NCBI RefSeq assembly: GCF_044792555.1
Contig: NZ_CP126238.1
Coordinates: 1,736,001 to 1,800,000, forward strand
Direction: 5' to 3'
Origin: Alicycliphilus denitrificans_A
Lineage (GTDB): Bacteria > Pseudomonadota > Gammaproteobacteria > Burkholderiales > Burkholderiaceae_C
DNA length: 64,000 nucleotides
This document shows positions 1-6,547 of the stretch, in pieces (position 1 is the first letter of the stretch; the number at the start of each line of letters is the position of its first letter). The position numbers and the translations under genes were made by a program. The notes below the pieces were generated by a model, which saw nothing but the letters and a program-made list of their open reading frames with translations, was not told where the DNA came from and did not search any database.

Positions 1-272
1 TGGTGTGCCGTGGCCTCGCGTCCCTCCAGGGCCAGGTGGCGAAACGGGTTCGTGGGGTCGGCGCCCAGCTTGGTCAGACCGGCGGCAAAGTCTGCGCTAT
101 GCCAGAAATCGCGCGCCTGGCGCGCGTGCTTCTTGTACCTGATGATGTCCAGCGCCTTGATGAGGATGACGATCCACGATGCCAGCGACATGCCCAGCAG
201 CAGCAGGGCGACGGCACGCGTGACGAAGTCGCCTTGTGTCCAGACGTTGGCGATGCCGAAATGCGATTCCAT
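1..272 (-). CDS. exbB: ExbB/TolQ-type proton channel subunit, 5' part (runs off the window)
   Basis: This is the N-terminal 90 residues of a MotA/TolQ/ExbB-family inner-membrane protein, cut by the window edge. The start ATG is at 272 and reads MESHFGIANVWTQGDFVTRA, followed by a hydrophobic segment (about residues 20-40, VALLLLGMSLASWIVILIKA) and a charged cytoplasmic stretch typical of ExbB. ExbB with ExbD uses the proton gradient to energise TonB for ferric-siderophore and haem uptake through outer-membrane receptors. It starts 15 bp after the tonB stop on the same strand, so bfd-tonB-exbB reads as one iron operon; exbD would be expected just outside the window. A TolQ assignment is less likely because of the tonB neighbour. 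Confidence 0.85.
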   Translation of the reverse strand, partial: MESHFGIANVWTQGDFVTRAVALLLLGMSLASWIVILIKALDIIRYKKHARQARDFWHSADFAAGLTKLGADPTNPFRHLALEGREATAH

Positions 273-287
273 GAAAACTCCCGCGAT

Positions 288-1004
288 TTAGTGTTGGAGA
301 ACGAAGTTGATGGGTTGCAGGTACCACATGGCCTCGGGCACGCCATTGCGCGTGCCGGGCACGAAGCGCCAGCGCGATACCGTGTCCACGGCCTGGCGGT
401 CCAGGCGCTCGAAACCGCTGGACTGTTTGATTTCGACCTTTTGCGGCAGGCCGTCGGCGCCGATCAGCACGCGCAGGACGATTTTGCCCTGCTCGCCCAG
501 GCGCTTGCTCACGGCCGGGTACGCGGGTTTGGGGTTGTTCAGGTGGCTGGCGTCGCTGCTGGGCTGAACGATGGCCGGACCCGGCGCAGCCGCGGGTGCG
601 GGCGCCGGAGCGGCTGCCACCGGGGCCTCGACGGGTTTTGCCGCCGGTTGCGGCTCCAGTACGCCCACGGGGGCGGCGGGTGCCGGCATGGGGTCGGCAA
701 TGGCCGCGGGCATGGGAGCGGGTGCCGGGGCCGGCCGGGGCACGCTGGGCTTGGGCGGCGCGGGTGCCGGCTTCGGGGGGGCGGGTTTTGGCGGGGGCGG
801 CGCCGGCGGTGTGGGTGGTGCGGGCGGCTGCGGCGTGAGAAATTCGCTCAAGACCTGGGCCGGGATGATCACCTCAGCTGCCTTGCGCACCAATCCCGAT
901 TGCAAGGCCCACAGGGCGGCCACATGCAGTGCCACGACGGATAGCGCAATCACGGCATTGCGACTCAGGCCTGCGGGCGCGGCATAGCGATCTGACAGTG
1001 ACAT
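288..1004 (-). CDS. tonB: TonB energy transducer
   Basis: 238 aa. The layout is that of TonB: a short cytoplasmic N-terminus, one membrane anchor at about residues 14-34 (NAVIALSVVALHVAALWAL), a long Pro/Ala/Lys-rich periplasmic spacer at about residues 55-150 (many PAPPKP units), and a C-terminal TonB fold at about 155-238 (NPKPAYPAVSKRLGEQG ... GLPQKVEIKQSSGFERLD). It transmits proton-motive force from ExbBD to outer-membrane receptors. It lies between bfd and exbB on the same strand, downstream of a Fur-like palindrome at 1430-1450, which fits iron repression. A dispersed repeat begins immediately upstream of its ATG, so its own RBS is weak; it may rely on read-through from bfd. Confidence 0.92.
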   Translation of the reverse strand: MSLSDRYAAPAGLSRNAVIALSVVALHVAALWALQSGLVRKAAEVIIPAQVLSEFLTPQPPAPPTPPAPPPPKPAPPKPAPAPPKPSVPRPAPAPAPMPAAIADPMPAPAAPVGVLEPQPAAKPVEAPVAAAPAPAPAAAPGPAIVQPSSDASHLNNPKPAYPAVSKRLGEQGKIVLRVLIGADGLPQKVEIKQSSGFERLDRQAVDTVSRWRFVPGTRNGVPEAMWYLQPINFVLQH

Positions 1005-1056
1005 AAATTGATAGCTGCCAGCGCTTGTCCAGCACGGGCTGAAGGCCTAAAAATAG
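1005..1056. repeat. short dispersed palindromic repeat (family 1, copy A)
   Basis: AT-flanked imperfect palindrome beginning TTGATAGCTGCCAGCGCTTG and ending GGCCTAAAAATAG. It shares the order TTTGATAGC...GCGCTT...GGC..TTTTTA with copies at 3261, 8208, 9770, 16757, 23869, 36573 and 59786. It occupies the bfd-tonB gap right up to the tonB start codon. Confidence 0.6.
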
Positions 1057-1110
1057 TGAAATCCTGGGTTTATTTATGCAGGATCCACCAGGCCGAGCAT
1101 AAAACGATGA

Positions 1111-1383
1111 TCAAGCTTGCGGCGAGACTTGCGAGCAACTGCATGGAGTGCCTTGGGCTGTGGAGGGGGCCAACGCACCGGCGCTGGGTTCGCCTTCCCT
1201 GTAGATGGCCGCCACCGGTGCCGATGCACAGCACTGTGCCACGACATCGCGCGCGCAGTCCTCGCAGCGTCCGCACTGGGTGGCCACGCCGAGCTCGAAC
1301 TGGATCTCATCGAAGCTCATGCCGGCGCGCGCATGGCGTGCAATCTCACGGTCGGAAATACGGCGGCAAACACAGACGATCAT
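1111..1383 (-). CDS. bfd: bacterioferritin-associated ferredoxin (Bfd), [2Fe-2S]
   Basis: 90 aa. The N-terminal BFD-like domain has the four cysteines arranged CVC near residues 4-6 and CGRCEDC near residues 37-43. Bfd reduces the iron stored in bacterioferritin and so releases it under iron starvation. Its C-terminal tail from about residue 60 (CCASAPVAAIYREGEP...) is longer and less conserved than in 64-70 aa relatives. It precedes tonB on the same strand and follows a 21-bp palindrome (1430-1450) that resembles a Fur box. Confidence 0.88.
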   Translation of the reverse strand: MIVCVCRRISDREIARHARAGMSFDEIQFELGVATQCGRCEDCARDVVAQCCASAPVAAIYREGEPSAGALAPSTAQGTPCSCSQVSPQA

Positions 1384-1429
1384 GGTGCGGATGGCCCGGG
1401 GAGGCTATGAAAGCGATGGCATTCATTAT

Positions 1430-1450
1430 AAATGCGAATTCGTCGCATTT
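1430..1450 (-). promoter_or_regulatory. Fur-box-like palindrome upstream of bfd-tonB-exbB
   Basis: Perfect 8-bp arms AAATGCGA (1430-1437) and TCGCATTT (1443-1450) around ATTCG, 47 bp upstream of the bfd ATG. The overall AAATGCGAATTCGTCGCATTT pattern resembles betaproteobacterial Fur sites. Its position before three iron-acquisition genes supports iron repression. The palindrome is seen; Fur binding is inferred. Confidence 0.7.
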
Positions 1451-1504
1451 GCGATCAGTATCCATGCCGCAATGTCGGAAACCACTTTGGTCTTGCCCGG
1501 CTGC

Positions 1505-1531
1505 AAAAAAAACCGGCGACGAGGCGCCGGT
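1505..1531 (-). terminator. rho-independent terminator downstream of the SWIB gene
   Basis: Read on the minus strand, a 7-bp stem ACCGGCG/CGCCGGT with a short loop is followed by a run of eight T. It lies 54 bp after the stop of the SWIB-domain gene. Confidence 0.85.
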
Positions 1532-1584
1532 CTTCTCGGTTGGCCGGCACCTTGTGCGCTCGGCTCGCCCGCTAAGGGCATGTC

Positions 1585-1875
1585 TTATTTGACATGCTTG
1601 CCGATCAGGCCTGCCATCTCGAACATCGAAACCTGGGGCTTGCCAAACACTTCCTTGAGCTTGGCGTCGGCATTGATCATGCGTTTGTTGGCGGCGTCCT
1701 GCAGGTTGTGGGCCTTGATGTAGACCCACAGCTTGCTGATGATCTCCGTGCGTGGCAGCGGCGTGGCACCCACCACGGCAGCCAGGGCGGGGCTGGGGGT
1801 CAGGGGCTTCATGAAGGCAGCGTTGGGAGTGCGCTTCTTTGCGGGAGCTGCGGGCGCGGTCTTTGCAGTTGCCAT
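1585..1875 (-). CDS. SWIB/MDM2 domain protein
   Basis: 96 aa. A Lys/Ala/Pro-rich leader (MATAKTAPAAPAKKRTPNAA) is followed by a complete SWIB fold (about residues 25-95): LAAVVGATPLPRTEI, SKLWVYIKAHNLQDAANKR, then the FGKPQVSMFEMAGLIGKH end. Small stand-alone SWIB proteins are common in Burkholderiales and are thought to bind nucleoid or chromatin-like complexes; the precise role is unknown. The start at 1875 is preferred over an upstream in-frame ATG because AAGGA precedes it and the domain begins soon after. It is followed by a strong terminator and is probably monocistronic. Confidence 0.88.
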   Translation of the reverse strand: MATAKTAPAAPAKKRTPNAAFMKPLTPSPALAAVVGATPLPRTEIISKLWVYIKAHNLQDAANKRMINADAKLKEVFGKPQVSMFEMAGLIGKHVK

Positions 1876-2010
1876 GTCGTATGGTCCTTTGGGAAGTGAA
1901 AAGTATCGCCAGCGAAAAACTGCTTCTGCTGCTGCTCCACTGGTTCGCGCGATGCTACTGTGAAAAAAACGCCATTCCAAGGGAGAGCGTTTCTTTTTTG
2001 CCTAGATTTG

Positions 2011-2055
2011 TTGCGTCCCTTGCGTCCCTTGCGTCCCTTGCGCCCCTTGCGCCCC
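2011..2055. repeat. 9-bp tandem repeat, five units
   Basis: Three TTGCGTCCC units (2011-2037) followed by two TTGCGCCCC units (2038-2055), 80 bp upstream of the RraA-family gene. The two unit types differ by one base, suggesting slipped-strand expansion. No function is visible. Confidence 0.85.
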
Positions 2056-2134
2056 TTGGGGCAGACCGATAATGCAAGGCTGCGAGCCGGTGGCTGCGGC
2101 CGCAACCCCTTTTTCCATCAGAAAGAATCGGCAC

Positions 2135-2641
2135 ATGACGAATTCAGTGTCTATCAGTACCTGTGATTTGTGCGATGCGCACAAGGGCGACGACAGCGGC
2201 AGCTTCCGGGTGCTGCCGCCGGTTTTTCAGTGCTACGGCGCCGTGACGGCCTTTCACGGGCCGGTGAGTACCGTGAAGTGCTTCGAGGACAACACCCTGG
2301 TCAAGGCCGCCGTGGAGCGCCCGGGCCAGGGCCGGGTGCTGGTGGTGGACGGTGGCGCCTCGCTGCGTCGCGCCCTGGTGGGCGGCAACCTGGCGGCCAG
2401 TGCGGCGCGCAACGGCTGGGCGGGCATCGTGGTCAACGGCTGCGTGCGCGACATGGCCGAGCTGGCCGCCGAGCCGTTGGGCATACGCGCGCTGGCCCTG
2501 ATGCCCCTGCCTACGGAAAAGCGAGGCGAGGGCCTGGCCGAGGTGGCGGTGCAGATCCAGGGCGTGTGGGTGCGCCCGGGCGACTGGCTCTATGCCGATG
2601 CCGACGGTGTCGTGGTCAGCTCGCTTCCGCTGCAAGCCTAG
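2135..2641 (+). CDS. rraA: RraA family protein (RNase E inhibitor-like / HMG-oxaloacetate aldolase-like)
   Basis: 168 aa, the usual RraA length. Family landmarks are STCDLCDAH near the N-terminus, GPVSTVKCFEDN, GGNLAASAARNGWAG and the signature GCVRDMAELAAEPLGI, which carries the Arg-Asp pair used for metal and substrate binding in aldolase members. E. coli RraA binds RNase E; many homologues are 4-hydroxy-4-methyl-2-oxoglutarate/oxaloacetate aldolases, and sequence alone does not separate the two. The start at 2135 (MTNSVSIS) is chosen because the conserved fold begins there. Its TAG stop lies inside the left terminal repeat of the 169-bp element at 2638-2806. Confidence 0.85.
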   Translation: MTNSVSISTCDLCDAHKGDDSGSFRVLPPVFQCYGAVTAFHGPVSTVKCFEDNTLVKAAVERPGQGRVLVVDGGASLRRALVGGNLAASAARNGWAGIVVNGCVRDMAELAAEPLGIRALALMPLPTEKRGEGLAEVAVQIQGVWVRPGDWLYADADGVVVSSLPLQA

Positions 2642-2806
2642 GAGCCTGTCGGACTTGGAAATCGTCGGCTGCAAATCGGCCGCAGCAGTCCATTTTTCAC
2701 CGTCTTTTTGCCCCATAGCTGGGCTATGGGGCTGCAAATCCGGCAAAAACTGTACTCGCTGGGGCCGATTTTCGCTTTCGACGCTCCAAGTCCGACAGGC
2801 TCCTAG
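2638..2806. repeat. 169-bp repeat with terminal inverted repeats and inner hairpin (family 2, copy 1)
   Basis: The ends are a perfect 22-bp inverted repeat: CTAGGAGCCTGTCGGACTTG(GA) at 2638-2659 and its complement at 2785-2806. An inner hairpin GCCCCATAGC-TGG-GCTATGGGGC lies near the middle. A second copy of identical length is at 27220-27388. CTAG at each outer edge could be a target-site duplication. The element supplies the TAG stop codons of both flanking genes (rraA on +, the EamA transporter on -). Confidence 0.9.
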
Positions 2807-3807
2807 CGCCCCACGCGCAGCGCCAGCCGCGAGGGCAGGGTGGCCAGCACCACACTGGCCAGTGCCAGGCCGAAGGCCAGCAGCTGCAGGGTGGTGAAAC
2901 GCTCGCCGAGGACCAGCACACCCACCAGGGCGGCGCTGACGGGCAGCAGCACGGTGAACACGCCGCCCTGGGCGGCCGGCACGGCGCGCAGTCCCGTCAT
3001 CCACAGCCATACCGTCCACATGCAGGCGGCCAGCGCGTAGAGCAGCAGCAGCAGCCAGGTGCCCCAGGGCACGGCCGCAAAGTCGAAATCCAGCGCCAGG
3101 TACAGGCCGAATGGCGTGGACAGGGCAAAGCCCCACAGATTGATGAGCGAGGTGATGCGCTTCGGTCCCAGGGCGCCGGTGAGCTTCTTGCCGATCACCG
3201 AATACGCCGCCTCGCACACCGAGGCGCACAGCAGCAAGGCATAGCCCAGCCATTGCAGATTTGAGGTATTTTGGCTCTCAAGCACATTGCTTGCCTGCGC
3301 TGAATGCTCTTGTTTTGATAGTGCAAACAACCCAATCCCGATGACCGCACAGGCCACTGCCACCCAGGTGCGGGGCGCCACGCGCTCGCGCAGGAAGAAC
3401 CAGCTCATCAGCGCCACGCAGGCCGGAATGCAGGCCATGATCACTCCGGCCGAGGTGGCGCTGGTCAGGCTCACGCCGTAAATCATGCACACGGTGAACA
3501 AAAAATTGCCCAGCAGCGCTTGCAGGAACAGCAGGGCGCGGATCTGCCCCGTCAGGGGAGGTTCCTCCGGGGGCTTTTTGAGCCAGCTCAGCATGGCCGC
3601 CCCGCCGATGCCAAAGCGCATCCAGGCCAGCAGCAACACCGGAAACGCGGCCGCGAGGGGTTTTGACAATGCCACATAGGAGCCCACCAGCGACATGCTG
3701 AGGGCCAGGCATAGATAGGCGGTGGGGCGGCTGGGGATGTTCACTTGCTGCGCAGATCCACAAAGGTTCACATCATGCCGCCACCAGGCTGCCGCTTCTG
3801 GTTGCAC
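2803..3807 (-). CDS. EamA/DMT family permease (drug/metabolite exporter)
   Basis: Up to 334 aa with about ten hydrophobic segments in two EamA halves. The first half contains SLVGSYVALSKPLAAAFPV and the FFLRERVAPRTWVAVA motif; the second contains WMTGLRAVPAAQGGVFTVLLPVS and GERFTTLQLLAFGLALASV. DMT permeases export metabolites or amino acids; the substrate is unknown. The upstream-most start is GTG at 3807; a GTG at 3744 (VNIPSRPT) is equally plausible because the first membrane segment starts just after it. Residues about 202-223 (KQEHSAQASNVLESQNTSN) are encoded by a family 1 dispersed repeat inserted in frame between the two halves. The stop lies in the 169-bp repeat. Confidence 0.8.
   Translation of the reverse strand: MQPEAAAWWRHDVNLCGSAQQVNIPSRPTAYLCLALSMSLVGSYVALSKPLAAAFPVLLLAWMRFGIGGAAMLSWLKKPPEEPPLTGQIRALLFLQALLGNFLFTVCMIYGVSLTSATSAGVIMACIPACVALMSWFFLRERVAPRTWVAVACAVIGIGLFALSKQEHSAQASNVLESQNTSNLQWLGYALLLCASVCEAAYSVIGKKLTGALGPKRITSLINLWGFALSTPFGLYLALDFDFAAVPWGTWLLLLLYALAACMWTVWLWMTGLRAVPAAQGGVFTVLLPVSAALVGVLVLGERFTTLQLLAFGLALASVVLATLPSRLALRVGR
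3261..3324. repeat. short dispersed repeat (family 1, copy D) inside a coding sequence
   Basis: Read on the minus strand it goes CTATCAAAACAAGAGCATTC, then AGCGCAGGCAAGCAATGTGC, then TTGAGAGCCAAAATACCTCAAA. This matches the family layout (ATAGC/GCTAT edge, GCGC core, AAAA ends). It is AT-richer than the surrounding gene and is translated as part of the EamA permease without breaking the frame. Confidence 0.6.
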
Positions 3808-3980
3808 GATGCCGAGTGCACGCTTTAAGTCCGTCCATTTCCCGCATTGCGAAAGTCAAATTTCTCATGGTGAATTGTTGAGAATGTTGCGATGCGGAAA
3901 AATTTCTCATTATGGGATATATTATTTCGCATTGAGAAAATTAATGCATAAGTGATTGATTAGTAATGAAAAAATTTATA

Positions 3981-4022
3981 TCTTATATAAGACATAAGAG
4001 CTTGTTTTGGTCTTATAGAAGA
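3981..4022 (+). promoter_or_regulatory. paired palindromes in the isocitrate lyase promoter region
   Basis: A perfect 12-mer palindrome TCTTATATAAGA (3981-3992) and a near-copy TCTTATAGAAGA (4011-4022) start 30 bp apart, about three helical turns, on the same face. They lie 68-109 bp before the aceA ATG in an AT-rich 282-bp gap. Further upstream are repeated half-sites of the form CATTG(C/A)GAAA (about 3845 and 3929) and TTTCTCAT. The repeats look like regulator sites for the glyoxylate shunt; the regulator is not identified. Confidence 0.6.
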
Positions 4023-4089
4023 CTTAAAGTGATGTCCAAGGGCATCACATGTGGCGCCCGCCGATCCCCCTACCTTTTGGAGAGCAACC

Positions 4090-5421
4090 ATGTCGAATTC
4101 GCTGAACGCACAACTGAGCCGTGAGCAACAAATCGCCGCCCTGGAGAAGGACTGGGCGCAAAACCCGCGCTGGAAGGGCATCAAGCGCGGCTATAGCGCC
4201 GCCGATGTGGTGCGCCTGCGCGGCAGCCTGCAGCCCGAGTACACGCTGGCCAAGCGCGGCGCCGAGAAGCTGTGGGAGAAGGTCAACGGTGGTGCCAAGA
4301 AGGGCTATGTGAACGCCTTTGGCGCCATCACCGCCGGCCAGGCCATGCAGCAGGCCAAGGCGGGTCTTGAGGCCGTGTACCTGTCGGGCTGGCAGGTCGC
4401 CGCCGACGGCAATACCAGCGAGACCATGTACCCCGACCAGTCGCTGTACGCCTACGACTCGGTGCCGACCATGGTGCGCCGCATCAACAACACCTTCAAG
4501 CGCGCCGACGAGATCCAGTGGGGCCGCGGCATCAATCCCGGCGACAAGGAATTCATCGACTACTTCCTGCCCATCGTGGCCGACGCCGAAGCGGGCTTTG
4601 GCGGCGTGCTCAACGCCTTCGAGCTGATGAAGAACATGATCGCCGCCGGCGCCGCCGGTGTGCACTTCGAGGACCAGCTGGCCGCCGTGAAGAAGTGCGG
4701 CCACATGGGTGGCAAGGTGCTGGTGCCCACGCAGGAAGCCTGCGAGAAGCTGATCGCCGCGCGCTTTGCCGCCGACGTGATGGGCGTGTCCACCATCGTG
4801 CTGGCCCGCACCGACGCCGAGGCCGCCAACCTGATCACCAGCGACCACGACGCCAACGACAAGCCCTTCCTGACGGGCGAGCGCACGCAGGAGGGCTTCT
4901 ACCGCGTGAAGAACGGCCTGGAGCAGGCCATCAGCCGCGGCGTGGCCTACGCCCCCTACGCCGACCTGGTGTGGTGCGAGACCGGCACGCCCGACCTGGG
5001 CTTTGCGCGCGAGTTCGCCCAGGCCGTGCACGCCGCCTGCCCCGGCAAGCTGCTCTCCTACAACTGCTCGCCGTCCTTCAACTGGAAGAAGAACCTGGAC
5101 GACGCCACCATCGCCAAGTTCCAGGACGAGCTCTCGGCGTTGGGCTACAAGTACCAGTTCATCACGCTGGCCGGCATCCACAGCAACTGGTACAACACCT
5201 TCAAGTTCGCCCACGCCTACGCGCGCGGCGAAGGCATGCGCCACTACGTGGAAATGATCCAGGAGCCCGAATTCGCGGCCCGCGAGCAGGGTTACACCTT
5301 CGTGAGCCACCAGCAGGAAGTGGGCGCGGGCTACTTCGACGACGTGACCACGGTGATCCAGGGTGGTTCGTCTTCCGTGAAGGCCCTGACCGGCTCCACC
5401 GAGGAAGAACAGTTCCACTGA
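4090..5421 (+). CDS. aceA: isocitrate lyase
   Basis: 443 aa, full length for the class I enzyme. It cleaves isocitrate to glyoxylate and succinate in the glyoxylate shunt, which is needed for growth on acetyl-CoA-yielding substrates such as fatty acids and steroids. Landmarks are WKGIKRGYSAADVVRLRG, the WQVAADGN and PDQSLYAYDSVP substrate-site segments, HFEDQLAAVKKCGHMGGK with the catalytic Cys of KKCGH, and SYNCSPSFNWKK. The start at 4090 (MSNSLNAQ) follows GGAGA with good spacing; an upstream in-frame ATG at 4051 adds only an unconserved leader. It is preceded by paired palindromes at 3981-4022 and followed by a hairpin at 5453-5471. Confidence 0.97.
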   Translation: MSNSLNAQLSREQQIAALEKDWAQNPRWKGIKRGYSAADVVRLRGSLQPEYTLAKRGAEKLWEKVNGGAKKGYVNAFGAITAGQAMQQAKAGLEAVYLSGWQVAADGNTSETMYPDQSLYAYDSVPTMVRRINNTFKRADEIQWGRGINPGDKEFIDYFLPIVADAEAGFGGVLNAFELMKNMIAAGAAGVHFEDQLAAVKKCGHMGGKVLVPTQEACEKLIAARFAADVMGVSTIVLARTDAEAANLITSDHDANDKPFLTGERTQEGFYRVKNGLEQAISRGVAYAPYADLVWCETGTPDLGFAREFAQAVHAACPGKLLSYNCSPSFNWKKNLDDATIAKFQDELSALGYKYQFITLAGIHSNWYNTFKFAHAYARGEGMRHYVEMIQEPEFAAREQGYTFVSHQQEVGAGYFDDVTTVIQGGSSSVKALTGSTEEEQFH

Positions 5422-5452
5422 TCTGACGGCAGGCTGCCGGCAGTCCGCACAG

Positions 5453-5474
5453 AGCGCCCGCAAGGGCGCTTTGT
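5453..5474 (+). terminator. terminator after aceA
   Basis: Stem AGCGCCC / GGGCGCT with a GCAA loop followed by TTTGT, about 32 bp after the aceA stop. Confidence 0.7.
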
Positions 5475-5571
5475 CGTTGTGCGCCCGGTGCGCACCCGCA
5501 AGCGGGGTGGTGTGGCTGGGTGGCCCCGGCAATGGAGGTTCCCCATCCCGCTTCTGCCGTGCAGCAAGGCC

Positions 5572-6030
5572 CTATATCAGCAGGGTCTGCGCCACGATCA
5601 CCACGCCGATCAGCAGGTTCAGGCCGACCCAGGTGCGTATGCGGGCCAGCGCCTGGCTGCCGGCGCTCCAGTCGGACGCGGCCACCGCCTGCTCCAGCCG
5701 GTCCAGCGGTGCGAAGTAGATGTAGGCAAAGATGGCCATCATCACGATGCCCAGCGCGGCCATGATGGTCCATTGGAGCGGCATGGAAAAGGCGCCGCCC
5801 GACCCGATGCTGACCACGCCGATCATGCCCAGGCCACTGGTCAGCACCACGACGATGGCGATGGCCACGGTTCCCAGAAAGCGCTGCAGCACGCCATGCA
5901 GCAAGCGCACGCGCTGCGGCGGTTCGAGCTCTTGCGCGGCGGGCCGCAGGAAGAAATGGGTGAAGACCATGCCGCCTATCCACACGATGATGGAGAGCAC
6001 ATGGGCGAGCTTGAGGGCGTTGTAGATCAT
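5572..6030 (-). CDS. CopD-like/DUF-type four-helix inner-membrane protein
   Basis: 152 aa with four hydrophobic segments at about residues 5-25 (LKLAHVLSIIVWIGGMVFTHFF), 50-75 (GTVAIAIVVVLTSGLGMIGVV), 85-108 (QWTIMAALGIVMMAIFAYIYF) and 132-152. The first helix has the H-x(n)-W-x-G-G-M-x-F-x-H-F pattern of the CopD/YkoX-like family, where His residues may bind haem or copper. The function is unknown. It stands alone between aceA (opposite strand) and the S4-domain gene. Confidence 0.7.
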   Translation of the reverse strand: MIYNALKLAHVLSIIVWIGGMVFTHFFLRPAAQELEPPQRVRLLHGVLQRFLGTVAIAIVVVLTSGLGMIGVVSIGSGGAFSMPLQWTIMAALGIVMMAIFAYIYFAPLDRLEQAVAASDWSAGSQALARIRTWVGLNLLIGVVIVAQTLLI

Positions 6031-6102
6031 GGGCCAAGACGACTAGGGGGAAACCCTTCATTGTGCGGCCTGTGCCGGCCCATGTTGCTGATGTTGACGC
6101 TC

Positions 6103-6528
6103 TCAGTCGTCGAGCGACGCGCTCCAGCGGTCGCCCCAGCCGCGGCGCAGCTCGTCCATGTCGCGCCGGTCGCGCTTGGTGGGGCGGCCTTCGCGCAGAC
6201 CGTCGGCAGGCTCGGGCGCCAGGCGCCGGGCCTCGGCGGCCTGGGCGCGGGCGGCGATGCTCTCCGGCGTTTCCTCGTACAGCTGCTGCGCTACGGGCGC
6301 GGGGCCGCGGAAGTGGCTCAAGCCCCGCACCACCACCGTGCGCGGCACCTGGCCCTGGCGCAGGGCCACGGTGTCGCCCACGCGCAGCTCGCGCGCGGCC
6401 TTGGCGGCCTGGCCGTTGACGGTGACGCGGCCCTTGCCAATTTCTTCCACGGCCAGGTTGCGGCTCTTGTAGAAGCGTGCGCACCACAGCCATTTGTCCA
6501 GGCGCATCGAGTCGGGGGGCGTTGTCAT
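6103..6528 (-). CDS. hslR: S4-domain RNA-binding protein, Hsp15/HslR type
   Basis: 141 aa. The S4 domain is at about residues 8-70: MRLDKWLWCARFYKSRNLAVEEI, GKGRVTVNGQAAKAARELRVGD. A basic C-terminal tail (PTKRDRRDMDELRRGWGDRW) follows, as in Hsp15. Hsp15 binds 50S subunits with stalled nascent chains and helps recycle them. The start at 6528 (MTTPPDS) is chosen; an internal ATG at 6507 (MRLDKW) is possible. It begins 19 bp downstream of the tctE stop on the same strand. Confidence 0.85.
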   Translation of the reverse strand: MTTPPDSMRLDKWLWCARFYKSRNLAVEEIGKGRVTVNGQAAKAARELRVGDTVALRQGQVPRTVVVRGLSHFRGPAPVAQQLYEETPESIAARAQAAEARRLAPEPADGLREGRPTKRDRRDMDELRRGWGDRWSASLDD

Positions 6529-6547
6529 GGTGGTGATTTTGCCGGGT

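Noticed and set aside
2638..2806. A small gene inside the 169-bp repeat
   Set aside because: Frames crossing it differ between the two copies and contain no shared protein; the conserved feature is the fold.
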